NCBI GenBank assembly: GCA_017464225.1
Contig: JAFUDW010000142.1
Span: forward strand, 1 to 40,720
DNA from: Clostridia bacterium
GTDB taxonomy: Bacteria; Bacillota_A; Clostridia; Christensenellales; Aristaeellaceae
Direction of reading: 5' to 3'
DNA: 40,720 nucleotides
Below the pieces are notes generated by a model that made no database searches, was not told the DNA's origin, and worked only from the letters and a program-made list of their open reading frames with translations. Position 1 is the stretch's first letter. Each line of letters opens with the position of its first letter. Shown here piece by piece: positions 1 through 7,563 of this stretch. A program made the position numbers and the translations under genes.

Positions 1-851
1 CCGTCCCCATAGCCCACGGGCAGAGTGGCGATCAGCACGGGGGATGCGGCAGTATAGGTGCGTCCGTAGCCCACAGTGTCGCCTTCCCGAACGCGCTTTA
101 CATAAGCGATCCTGGTTTCAAAGCGCATGGCAGGCCTGAGCGCCAGCGCGTCATAGCCCTCGGCGCAGCCATAGAGCGCGATGCCCTCCCGGACCATATC
201 GAGCCTTGCCCAGGGAAAGCGCAGCGACGCGTCGCTGGCGGCGGCGTGGAGCGTCAGCCCATCGGGCAACAGCGCAGTAAGACGGCGGAAGCGCTCAAAC
301 TGAGCCCGGGAAAAGCTGTCGTCCGGGTTGTCGGCGTCCGCGAAATGGGTAAAAGCGCCGGTGAGCTTCACATAAGGCGCGTTTTCCAGCGCGGTCAGCG
401 CGGCGGCGATCTCCTCCTCGCTCCTTGCGCCGATACGGTTCATGCCAGTATCCACTTTCAGGTGGATTTGGGCGATCTTGCCTGTTTTACGGCAGGCGTC
501 CTGCATGAGCGCGATACCCTGCGCGTCGGACACGGTTTGGACCAGCCCCTCGGTCGCTGAAATTTGCGCGCCCTCCGGGCTGGCGTTGCCCAGCACCAGG
601 ATAGGCGCTTCGATCCCTGCCTGGCGCAGAAGACGGCCCTCCTCAGGCACGGCCACGCCCAGCGCGTCAGCGCCGTTTTGCAGCGCGGTTTTCGCCACGG
701 GGATCAGTCCGTGGCCGTATGCGTTTGCTTTGACCACGGCCATCATGGGAACGCCCACGGCTTTTTTCAGCTGTTTGGCGTTATGGGCGATGGCGCTCAG
801 GTCGATCCGTATGCAGGTTCCGCGGCTGTCCGGGGATTGATTGTTCATCAT
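1..851 (-). CDS. alr: Alanine racemase, 5' part only (runs off the left edge)
   Basis: Converts L-alanine to D-alanine for peptidoglycan, using pyridoxal phosphate (PLP). About 283 residues are visible out of a usual 370; the C-terminal part lies outside the window. The PLP-lysine motif AVVKANAYGHG places the Schiff-base lysine at about residue 41. The stretch VGYGRTYTA near the left edge carries the tyrosine expected to be the second catalytic base, and the visible protein ends in the conserved PVGYGDG of the beta domain. Start: ATG 851-849 follows an AGGAGG-type site (about 859-865) by 8 bases; a second ATG comes directly after it and is also possible. It lies downstream of iorB on the same strand but has its own extended -10 promoter. 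Family assignment is secure; I cannot tell whether it is the biosynthetic or a catabolic paralogue. Confidence 0.95.
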   Translation of the reverse strand, partial: MMNNQSPDSRGTCIRIDLSAIAHNAKQLKKAVGVPMMAVVKANAYGHGLIPVAKTALQNGADALGVAVPEEGRLLRQAGIEAPILVLGNASPEGAQISATEGLVQTVSDAQGIALMQDACRKTGKIAQIHLKVDTGMNRIGARSEEEIAAALTALENAPYVKLTGAFTHFADADNPDDSFSRAQFERFRRLTALLPDGLTLHAAASDASLRFPWARLDMVREGIALYGCAEGYDALALRPAMRFETRIAYVKRVREGDTVGYGRTYTAASPVLIATLPVGYGD

Positions 852-880
852 GCAGTCTGCCTCCTGAATTTCCTGCGGTT

Positions 881-886
881 ATTATA
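881..886 (-). promoter_or_regulatory. Extended -10 promoter of alr
   Basis: On the minus strand the sequence reads TGCTATAAT, a perfect -10 hexamer with the TGN extension, 30 bases upstream of the alr start. No good -35 is seen at 17 bases, which fits an extended -10 promoter. Confidence 0.55.
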
Positions 887-933
887 GCACAGACGCATGA
901 AAATTACCATCTGAGCGCGGTAAAATGTTAAGG

Positions 934-1506
934 TCAGGCTTTTAGCGCCTCTCCGGCTTTCCGGCCGGCCCGGAAGGCGGCCAGGTTGGTTTGCAGCGTG
1001 GCGGGCTTCACATTGGCTGCGATGGCGGTCTCATAAGCCTCTTCGGGCCATTCGGTGAGGGTGGACATCACGCCGAGCAGCACGATGTTTACCGCCCGTA
1101 CGCTGCCGCAGTCCTCGGCGATCTGCTGAGCGTCAATGGCGTATACTGGGCGGCCTGTGATCTCCTGCTCGGGATACTGCGCCTTGCCCATGATGACAGG
1201 CATGGGCAGCATGCGCCGGGTGTTGGCGATCATGGCCCCGTTTTTCTTTAAATAAAATTCGGCCCGCAGCGCTTCCAGCCATTCAAAGGCGATCACCATA
1301 TCGGCCTCGCCGGGCGTGACCAGGGGAGAGGCCACGTTTTGTCCAATGCGCACGTGGGTGATCACGCTGCCGCCGCGCTGGCTCATGCCGTGCACCTCGC
1401 TGACCTTCACGTCATCGCCCATTTGAAGGGCCAGATAGCCCAATATTTTACTGGTCAGCAGGATGCCCTGGCCGCCCACGCCTACGATAATGATATCCTT
1501 TTTCAT
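934..1506 (-). CDS. iorB: Indolepyruvate ferredoxin oxidoreductase, beta subunit
   Basis: Small subunit of the enzyme that oxidatively decarboxylates indolepyruvate and other aryl pyruvates from aromatic amino acids to aryl-acetyl-CoA, reducing ferredoxin; cytoplasmic and oxygen-sensitive. The 190-residue length is typical. The N-terminus VGVGGQGILLTSKIL is the glycine-rich segment of the 2-oxoacid:acceptor oxidoreductase gamma-type domain, followed by the family motif EVHGMSQRGGSV. The ATG overlaps the iorA stop (ATGA, 1503-1506), so the two are translationally coupled and should form one complex. The next gene on this strand is alr, without obvious functional link. Confidence 0.93.
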   Translation of the reverse strand: MKKDIIIVGVGGQGILLTSKILGYLALQMGDDVKVSEVHGMSQRGGSVITHVRIGQNVASPLVTPGEADMVIAFEWLEALRAEFYLKKNGAMIANTRRMLPMPVIMGKAQYPEQEITGRPVYAIDAQQIAEDCGSVRAVNIVLLGVMSTLTEWPEEAYETAIAANVKPATLQTNLAAFRAGRKAGEALKA

Positions 1507-3221
1507 GTCCGGTCACCTCCGCAGGAAATGGCCCCGAAGGGGCACTGGCCCACGCACAGGCCGCAGCCGTTGCACAGGGCGGCATTGATATGCACGCCGT
1601 CCCCGTGGCGCTCGATGGCGGGGCAGCCCAGCCGCATGCAGGCGCCGCAGTTCCGGCAGCCCGCCACCTTGGCGGGTGTGGGACGCCGCTTGTCCAGCAG
1701 CGCGCAGGGATAACGGGCGATCACCACCGATACGCCGTCCCGGTTCAGCTCTTCCTTGAGAACCTTTTCCAGAGCGTCCATATCCATGGGGTTTTCCACC
1801 ACCACGTGAGCGCCGATGCTTTCGCACAGCCGCTCCAGATTGAGCTGAGGCGCGGGCTGGTTATGAATGTCAAAGCCTGTTGCCGGGTTCTGCTGATGAC
1901 CGGTCATGCCGGTGATGCGGTTGTCCAGGATCACCACGGTGATGTTGCTGCGGTCATATACCGCGTTCACCAGACCCGTGATGCCGCTGTGAACAAAGGT
2001 GCTGTCACCCAGCACCGCCACGCTCTGGCGCGCGAAATCCCGGCCCCGGGCCTTTTCCGCGCCCACGGTCATGCCCACCGACGCGCCCATGCACAGCGCG
2101 CTTTCCAGGCTGTCGATGGGGGGCAGAGCGCACAGCGTATAGCAGCCGATATCGCCAAACACGTGCAGCTTGAGCTTTTTGAGCACGTGGAAGGTGGCTC
2201 GGTGGGGACAGCCGGGACACAGCACCGGGGGACGCGCGGGCAGGGCCGGTTCCTCAGGCGCTTTCTCTCCGCCAGAGGCCTTGCGGATGCGCTGTACGCT
2301 GAGCTCGCCCTGGCGTCCGGTGTATTTTTTACCCTCCACAGCGATGCCCATGGCGGCGATCTCCTGCTCGATGATGCCCTCCAATTCCTCAATGACCACC
2401 AGCTTGTCCACCTGGGCGGCAAACGCGCGGATGGCGGCGCGGTCAATGGGATAGCTCAGGCCCAGCTTCAAAATGCTGGCCTCGGGCAGCGCTTCCCGCA
2501 CGAACTGGTACACCACGCCGGCGCAGATCACGCCCAGGGCGCGGCCTTTCATTTCCACGCGGTTGAGCCCCAGAGACGCGGCGTCGGCCTCCATCTTCGC
2601 TTCCCTTTGCTCCACAAATACATGGCGCTTTCTGGCCATAGCGGGCATCATCACGTTTTTCATGATGTTTTTTTCGTAAGGCTTTACGGGCAGCTCCGTT
2701 CGTTCTCCCACTTCCACCGGGGAGCGCTGATGCGCCAGCCGCGTGGTGAGCCGGAAGATGACCGGCGTATCATACTGCTCGCTGATTTCAAAGGCGCGCT
2801 TGATAAAATCGCTGCATTCCTGGCTGTCGGCCGGCTCGATCACCGGCACGTGAGCCGCCCGGGCGATCATGCGGGTATCCTGCTCGTTCTGGCTGGAATG
2901 CATAAAGGGATCGTCGGCAACGCAGAGCACCAGACCGCCGTTGACGCCGGTATAGGCCGCGGTATACAGCGGATCTGCCGCCACGTTCAGGCCCACGTGC
3001 TTCATGCAGCTCATGGCGCGAACGCCGCACATGGCCGCGCCGAAGGCCGTTTCCACAGCCACCTTTTCATTGGGCGCCCATTCGCAGTTGATTTCGGGAT
3101 AGGTTGCCGAGAATTCGGTGATCTCGGTGCTCGGGGTTCCTGGATAGCTGGAAACCACGCGCACGCCGGCCTCGTACGCGCCGCGGGCGATGGCTTCGTT
3201 GCCAAGCATCAGCTTTTTCAT
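1503..3221 (-). CDS. iorA: Indolepyruvate ferredoxin oxidoreductase, alpha subunit
   Basis: Catalytic subunit, 572 residues, thiamine diphosphate-dependent. The N-terminal pyrimidine-binding domain begins MLGNEAIARGAYEAGV with SYPGTPSTEI shortly after. The central part has the CPGCPHR motif and a TPP-binding segment around GDIGCYTL and LGDSTFVHSGI. The last 55 or so residues form a two-cluster ferredoxin domain with CRNCGACMRLGC and CNGCGLCVGQCP, eight cysteines for two [4Fe-4S] clusters. An in-frame ORF extends 18 codons upstream, but I choose ATG 3221-3219 because an AGGAGT site lies about 9 bases before it and the protein then starts at the conserved region. First gene of an iorA-iorB operon with a four-base overlap. 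It indicates fermentation of aromatic amino acids under anaerobic conditions. Confidence 0.95.
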   Translation of the reverse strand: MKKLMLGNEAIARGAYEAGVRVVSSYPGTPSTEITEFSATYPEINCEWAPNEKVAVETAFGAAMCGVRAMSCMKHVGLNVAADPLYTAAYTGVNGGLVLCVADDPFMHSSQNEQDTRMIARAAHVPVIEPADSQECSDFIKRAFEISEQYDTPVIFRLTTRLAHQRSPVEVGERTELPVKPYEKNIMKNVMMPAMARKRHVFVEQREAKMEADAASLGLNRVEMKGRALGVICAGVVYQFVREALPEASILKLGLSYPIDRAAIRAFAAQVDKLVVIEELEGIIEQEIAAMGIAVEGKKYTGRQGELSVQRIRKASGGEKAPEEPALPARPPVLCPGCPHRATFHVLKKLKLHVFGDIGCYTLCALPPIDSLESALCMGASVGMTVGAEKARGRDFARQSVAVLGDSTFVHSGITGLVNAVYDRSNITVVILDNRITGMTGHQQNPATGFDIHNQPAPQLNLERLCESIGAHVVVENPMDMDALEKVLKEELNRDGVSVVIARYPCALLDKRRPTPAKVAGCRNCGACMRLGCPAIERHGDGVHINAALCNGCGLCVGQCPFGAISCGGDRT

Positions 3222-3265
3222 ATATCGCACACTCCTGCAAGAAATAGCATAATTCAACATAATAC

Positions 3266-3294
3266 AGTATAGCAAAGGCAGTGCGAAAAGGGAA
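3266..3294 (-). promoter_or_regulatory. Probable promoter of iorAB
   Basis: Minus-strand TTCCCT (3289-3294), 17-base spacer, TATACT (3266-3271). The -10 is good and the -35 mediocre. It lies 45 bases upstream of the iorA start, back to back with the pgi promoter. Confidence 0.45.
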
Positions 3295-3347
3295 GTCTAT
3301 TTTTTGTATTATCTGGAAAAAAACGGCGGTATTTCACGGGATCAATG

Positions 3348-3376
3348 TTGCGCGTCATGCTTTTTTGCTATATAAT
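3348..3376 (+). promoter_or_regulatory. Promoter of pgi
   Basis: TTGCGC (3348-3353), 17-base spacer, TATAAT (3371-3376). The predicted transcription start is near 3383, giving a leader of about 55 bases before the pgi ATG. Confidence 0.65.
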
Positions 3377-3438
3377 GTATTTGTGAAGATATGCGGCATG
3401 CCGCCATTCTGATAAAACAAACAGGGAGGAATTGCGCT

Positions 3439-5022
3439 ATGATTTCCTGGAAGAACCTCGATACGCTGGAAAGCTGCAAAAAGCTGGCTGAGCTGAAGGA
3501 CCATGTGAACCTGCAGGAGGCCATGAGCGGCGAAAACGGCGCTGCCCGCGTGGCCCAATATGCCGTGCCCATGGCTCAGGGCATGCAGTACAATTACGCC
3601 GCCAAGCAGGTGGATGAGGACGTGCTGTCCGCGTTGGCTGATTTGGCCGAGGAGGCCCAGCTCATTGAAAAATACAAAGCCCTTTATAATGGCGAAGTGA
3701 TCAATACCGGTGAAAAGCGCCTTGTGCTGCATCAGCTGTGCCGCGGCCAGCTGGGCGACGCCGTGGTGGCCGACGGTGTGGATAAGCGCGCTTTTTATGT
3801 GGCCGAGCAGAAAAAGGCCGCCGATTTTGCCGAGAAAGTGCATAACGGACAGATTGCCAACGCAAAGGGTGAAAAATTCACCACCGTGGTGCAGATCGGT
3901 ATCGGCGGCAGCGATCTGGGACCCCGCGCCATGTACCTGGCGCTGGAAAACTGGGCCAAGCAGAACGGTTGCTTTAAAATGGAAGCGCGGTTTATCAGCA
4001 ACGTGGATCCCGACGACGCCGCCAGCGTGCTCAAGGGCATCGACGTTTCCCGCTCGCTGTTCGTGCTGGTGTCCAAGTCCGGCACCACGCTGGAAACGCT
4101 GACCAACGAAGCGTTTGTCAAGGACGCGCTGAAGAATGCCGGGCTGGATGCCAGCCGTCATATGGTGGCAGTTACCAGCGAAACCTCGCCGCTGGCAAAG
4201 AGCAGCGATTACCTTGCCGCCTTCTTTATGGACGATTACATCGGCGGCCGCTATTCCTCCTCCTCCTGCGTGGGCGGCGTGGTGCTGAGCCTGGCCTTTG
4301 GCTCGGAAATCTTCGCCCGTTTCCTGAATGGCGCTGCAGAGGAAGACGCTCTGGCGAAGAATCCCGATATCCGCAGGAATCCCGATCTGCTGGATGCTTT
4401 GATCGGCGTATATGAGCGCAACGTGCAGGGCTATCCAGCCACTGCCGTGCTGCCCTACAGTCAGGCGCTGAGCCGCTTCCCGGCCCATCTGCAGCAGCTG
4501 GATATGGAGAGCAACGGCAAATCGGTCAACCGCTTTGGCGAGCCTGTGAATTATGTGACCGGTCCGGTGATCTTCGGCGAGCCCGGAACCAACGGCCAGC
4601 ACAGCTTCTATCAGCTGTTGCACCAGGGCACCGATATCGTTCCGCTGCAGTTTGTGGGCTTCCGCCGTAACCAGGCGGGCACGGATGTGGATATTCAGGG
4701 CAGCACCAGCCAGCAGAAGCTGTGCGCCAATGTGGCCGCGCAGATCATGGCTTTTGCCTGCGGCAAAAAGGATGAGAACCCCAACAAGAGCTTTGCGGGC
4801 GGCCGTCCCAGCAGCATCATCATTGGCGAACAGCTGACGCCCGAAGCATTGGGCGCGCTGCTGGCCCACTTTGAAAACAAGGTGATGTTCCAGGGCTTTG
4901 TATGGAATCTGAACAGCTTTGATCAGGAGGGCGTGCAGCTGGGCAAAGTGCTGGCAAAGCGCGTGCTGGCCCATGAGACTGACGGCGCGCTCAAGGCTTA
5001 CAGCGATCTGCTGGATATCTGA
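3439..5022 (+). CDS. pgi: Glucose-6-phosphate isomerase
   Basis: Interconverts glucose 6-phosphate and fructose 6-phosphate in glycolysis; cytoplasmic. The 527 residues match the long bacterial/eukaryotic type of the family. Visible motifs: phosphate-binding GIGGSDLGPRAMY and SKSGTTLETLTNE, then GGRYSSSSCVGG, ESNGKSVNRFG, the signature GEPGTNGQHSFYQLLHQG with the catalytic glutamate and histidine region, and QLGKVLAKRV near the C-terminus with the conserved lysine. The ORF is open 16 codons further upstream, but ATG 3439 has a GGGAGGA site 8 bases before it and the upstream part is poorly conserved in character. Transcribed alone, divergent from iorAB and convergent with galM; both hexose-handling genes border the same structured gap. 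Confidence 0.97.
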   Translation: MISWKNLDTLESCKKLAELKDHVNLQEAMSGENGAARVAQYAVPMAQGMQYNYAAKQVDEDVLSALADLAEEAQLIEKYKALYNGEVINTGEKRLVLHQLCRGQLGDAVVADGVDKRAFYVAEQKKAADFAEKVHNGQIANAKGEKFTTVVQIGIGGSDLGPRAMYLALENWAKQNGCFKMEARFISNVDPDDAASVLKGIDVSRSLFVLVSKSGTTLETLTNEAFVKDALKNAGLDASRHMVAVTSETSPLAKSSDYLAAFFMDDYIGGRYSSSSCVGGVVLSLAFGSEIFARFLNGAAEEDALAKNPDIRRNPDLLDALIGVYERNVQGYPATAVLPYSQALSRFPAHLQQLDMESNGKSVNRFGEPVNYVTGPVIFGEPGTNGQHSFYQLLHQGTDIVPLQFVGFRRNQAGTDVDIQGSTSQQKLCANVAAQIMAFACGKKDENPNKSFAGGRPSSIIIGEQLTPEALGALLAHFENKVMFQGFVWNLNSFDQEGVQLGKVLAKRVLAHETDGALKAYSDLLDI

Positions 5023-5058
5023 TTTAGAATCGCACAAAAGGGAGTTGGGGGGGGAAGT

Positions 5059-5445
5059 TCGAGGGCGTTGCCCTCGAGCTCCTGCCAGGGTGGGGAGGCT
5101 GTCCTGAGCCTTCCGGCCCGCTTCTCACTGAAAATGCCCGCACGGGGCATTGCGCTCGAAGCCCCTGGATCCGCCAGCAGCGGACGCTGCTTGGCGTGCT
5201 GAACAGGCAATTTCCCGCAGTTGATTGGAATGAGGTTGCCGCAAAGAGCGCTCCGGAAATACGCCGCATAAGCAAAACGACTGGATACGAGCAAGCTCGA
5301 TCCAGCCGTTTTGCTTATGCGGATATGCCGCTGACGCGTCATTGACGTCGGCAAACCGCCGTCATTTCCGATGCGGGAAACGCATTGTTATTTTCAACAT
5401 AAAACCTCAATCAGAGGTGGACACGCGCAGCGGGCCGGTAGGCCC
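5059..5445. repeat. Hairpin-rich noncoding tract between pgi and galM
   Basis: The 463 bases between the convergent pgi and galM genes hold no convincing gene. Instead there is a chain of perfect or near-perfect inverted repeats: 5059-5077 (8-bp stem), 5133-5151 (7-bp stem), 5176-5191 (7-bp stem, 2-base loop), 5264-5322 (large hairpin, listed separately), 5332-5341 (10-bp palindrome), 5343-5364, 5371-5385, 5405-5417 and 5432-5445. Several have alternative pairings with neighbours. Short ORFs cross the region on both strands but have no ribosome binding site or recognisable product. It could be a composite intergenic repeat, a structured RNA or a bidirectional termination zone. I infer nothing further about function. 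Confidence 0.5.
5264..5322. repeat. 59-base near-perfect hairpin
   Basis: Left arm 5264-5285 and right arm 5301-5322 pair over 22 positions with a single A/C mismatch; a further 5-bp inner stem (5289-5293 with 5296-5300) closes on a two-base loop. No T-run follows on either strand, so it is not a classical intrinsic terminator. It could still stop or protect both convergent transcripts (pgi and galM). Confidence 0.75.
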
Positions 5446-5485
5446 AGGACGCGGAGGCTCTTATCGTTCCCTCGTTCTTTCCGTA

Positions 5486-6532
5486 TTACTCCACTCCGAA
5501 AGCGTAAACCGTCTGCGAGGAGAACACTTCACCGGCTTTCAATACGACGCTGGGGAAATGATCGTGATGGATCGCGTCGGGATGATGCTGCGTTTCCAGA
5601 GCTAAACCGGCCATGGCGGTATAATGCTTGCCGCTGTGGCCAATGGTGTTGAAGTGCTGGCCCGTGTACAGCTGCACGCAGGGTTGATCGGAGCATACAT
5701 GCATCACGCGGCCGCTGGCAGGGGAGCGCAGGATGGCGTGCACGCGCATGCCTTCTCCATCCACGCGGAAATTGAAATCGTAGCCGTTTTTGACCACCAT
5801 CAGCGGATACTCGCTGGCCCTGGCCATACCGTCGCGGATACGCAGGGGCTTGCGGAAGTCCACCGGCAGTCCGGTCACGTCCAGCTCTTCGCCGGTGGGG
5901 ATCAGCGCCTCGTCGGTGGCTGTGATCAGGCTGGCGTTGATCTGCAGGGTATGATCCAGCACGTTTTCCTCGCCGCTCAGGTTAAAGTAAGCGTGGTTGG
6001 TCAGGTTGCACAGCGTATCCTCGTCGCTGATGGCGTGATAGCTGATGCACATTTCGTTTTTATCTGTCCAGGCGTAGGTCACGTCCACGTCCAGCTTGCC
6101 GGGATAGCCTTCTTCGCCGTCTGCGCTGGTGTAATGGAAGGTGACCAGATCGGCCTCGTCCTTTTCAAAGCATTCGGCTGACCACCAGCGGGTATGGAAG
6201 CCGTCGCCGCCATGCAGGCTGTTTTCGCCGTCGTTCTTGGGCACGTTGTACTGGATGCCGTTCAGCATGAAGCTAGCGCCGCCGATGCGGTTGCCCACCC
6301 GGCCGATGGACGCGCCGATGGAAGGCCCGCCGTGGGCCATGTAGGGCGCAACGTCGTCAAAACCGATGTTGACTTCGCCCAGCTTGCCGTCACGGTCGGG
6401 CACGCAGATGGAAACTACCCGCGCGCCGAAATCGCACAGCGTAATGTACGCGCCGCTCTTGTTTTTGAGGGTGTACAGCGTGGCTACGCGGCCGTCCGCC
6501 GCCTTGCCGAAGGAAGAAAGGGAAATGCTCAT
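5486..6532 (-). CDS. galM: Aldose 1-epimerase (galactose mutarotase)
   Basis: Interconverts the alpha and beta anomers of galactose, glucose and related aldoses. The 348-residue length is normal for the family. N-terminal half: GARVVSICVPDRDG, then SIGASIGRVGNRIGGASF and the substrate-binding segment NSLHGGDGFHTRWW. The catalytic histidine is in NHAYFNLSG and the catalytic glutamate in GLALETQHHPDAIHH near the C-terminus. Start: ATG 6532-6530 with AAGGAGG 6 bases upstream. Transcribed alone, divergently from the VanY-like gene; a palindrome sits between the two starts and overlaps the likely galM promoter (TTCTGT, 17 bases, TATACA on the minus strand). Confidence 0.95.
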   Translation of the reverse strand: MSISLSSFGKAADGRVATLYTLKNKSGAYITLCDFGARVVSICVPDRDGKLGEVNIGFDDVAPYMAHGGPSIGASIGRVGNRIGGASFMLNGIQYNVPKNDGENSLHGGDGFHTRWWSAECFEKDEADLVTFHYTSADGEEGYPGKLDVDVTYAWTDKNEMCISYHAISDEDTLCNLTNHAYFNLSGEENVLDHTLQINASLITATDEALIPTGEELDVTGLPVDFRKPLRIRDGMARASEYPLMVVKNGYDFNFRVDGEGMRVHAILRSPASGRVMHVCSDQPCVQLYTGQHFNTIGHSGKHYTAMAGLALETQHHPDAIHHDHFPSVVLKAGEVFSSQTVYAFGVE

Positions 6533-6565
6533 GCGTACCTCCTTATATGCGGGATGTATAGTTCA

Positions 6566-6580
6566 TGTACAGGCTGTACA
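6566..6580. promoter_or_regulatory. Perfect palindrome between galM and the VanY-like gene (candidate operator)
   Basis: TGTACAG-G-CTGTACA, 7-bp arms with one central base. It lies 34 bases upstream of the galM start and 27 bases upstream of the chosen start of the opposite gene, over the putative -35/spacer of galM. Its core, GTACA-N3-TGTAC, recurs at 21385-21397. It resembles the TACA-N2-TGTA operators of BlaI/CopY-type repressors but with a three-base centre. The cognate regulator is unknown. Confidence 0.4.
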
Positions 6581-6606
6581 GAATAAACGCAAAGGGGGGA
6601 TCAGGA

Positions 6607-7563
6607 TTGAAAACACGATATCGCGGCTCCATGCTGCTGGCGGCGTGCGGCCTTGCGCTCGCGCTGCTGTCCAGCCATATCCAAACGCCGGAGCTTCCGC
6701 CGCCGGCGAATGAACGGTTGATCGCTCAAAGCGAAACCGCCGCGGTGTACGCGGGCGGCAATCCGCCTGACGGGGGAAACGCCGTCCGTTTCAGCTGGGA
6801 GGAGCTGTATCGGGGCTTGTTGCTCTGCGTCAGCCGGGATCATCCGCTGCCGCGGCAGCTTCCGGCTCAGCAGAGCCGGGACGTGCGCAGCCTGGTGGGG
6901 CTCTATGTCCCGGCGGCGGAGCACGTGGCGCTTTCTGAAGAAACGATCTACGCCCTCTGCGACCTGGTGCGGGATAATCCGCTGGTGGAAACGTGGATCA
7001 TGGCGGGCATGCGATCGGCCATGGAACAGGCGTCGCTGCAGCAAAGGGCCTTTGAAAGCTACCGCGCATCCATGCCGGTGGCCCAGGCGCTGATACAGGC
7101 TGAACGGGACGTGCCGGACAGCGGCCAGGATGAGCATCAGCTTGCCACGGCTTTTGACGTGCGGCTGAATGGGTTGCACGCCTGGTCGGCGGCCGATCCC
7201 ATGGCGCGCACAAAGGATGGAGAATGGCTTTTGCGGAATGCCTGGAAATACGGTTTCATCCGCCGATATCCGCCTGAAAAGGCGGATGTCACCGGCGTTG
7301 AAAACGAATCCATGCATTGGCGCTATGTGGGCCGGGCGCACGCTGCGGCCATGGCGTTATCCGGGCTGTGCCTGGAGGAATACCTTGCGCTGCTGCATGA
7401 GGCGGGCGCGCTGCGGGTGCTTGGCGCGGAGGGGGCGGAAGCCTGGATCCTTTGCCGCCCCTGCGACGCCGCGGGCGCCATCTTTGATATTCCCGCCGGG
7501 TGGCGGGCGGAAGTCAGCGCCGATAATCTGGGCTATGCCGTCTGCGTGCTGATGCCGGATTAA
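6607..7563 (+). CDS. VanY-like D-alanyl-D-alanine carboxypeptidase (peptidase M15B), membrane-anchored
   Basis: Zinc peptidase expected to trim the terminal D-Ala from peptidoglycan stem peptides outside the membrane. With the chosen start it has 318 residues. Residues 8-24 form a hydrophobic anchor. The M15B zinc motif appears as DEHQLATAFD (His177, Asp184), the usual Ser-x-His and Gly positions being Asp and Ala here. The second motif is YGFIRRYPPEKADVTG followed by ESMHWRYVG, with the catalytic Glu234 and zinc ligand His237. I prefer the TTG at 6607 because AAAGGGGGGA lies 6 bases before it and the protein then begins with a basic, hydrophobic leader; an ATG at 6565 in frame has no such site. 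LAAC at residues 11-14 resembles a lipobox, but the hydrophobic run continues past the Cys. Its stop overlaps that of rho by four bases, tail to tail. Confidence 0.8.
   Translation: MKTRYRGSMLLAACGLALALLSSHIQTPELPPPANERLIAQSETAAVYAGGNPPDGGNAVRFSWEELYRGLLLCVSRDHPLPRQLPAQQSRDVRSLVGLYVPAAEHVALSEETIYALCDLVRDNPLVETWIMAGMRSAMEQASLQQRAFESYRASMPVAQALIQAERDVPDSGQDEHQLATAFDVRLNGLHAWSAADPMARTKDGEWLLRNAWKYGFIRRYPPEKADVTGVENESMHWRYVGRAHAAAMALSGLCLEEYLALLHEAGALRVLGAEGAEAWILCRPCDAAGAIFDIPAGWRAEVSADNLGYAVCVLMPD

Noticed and set aside
1590..3272. 560-codon ORF on the plus strand opposite iorA
   Set aside because: Antisense shadow with His/Ala/Gly-rich sequence and no family resemblance; iorA motifs are complete.
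3355..5037. 560-codon ORF on the minus strand opposite pgi
   Set aside because: Shadow of pgi: composition follows the antisense of a G+C-rich gene (runs of His, Gln, Ala), no ribosome site, and pgi is certain.
5264..5322. Intrinsic terminator of pgi or galM
   Set aside because: The stem is strong but no T-run follows on either strand; kept only as a hairpin.
6638..6650. Lipobox (LAAC) in the VanY-like protein
   Set aside because: The hydrophobic stretch continues for nine residues after the cysteine, so a plain membrane anchor is more likely.
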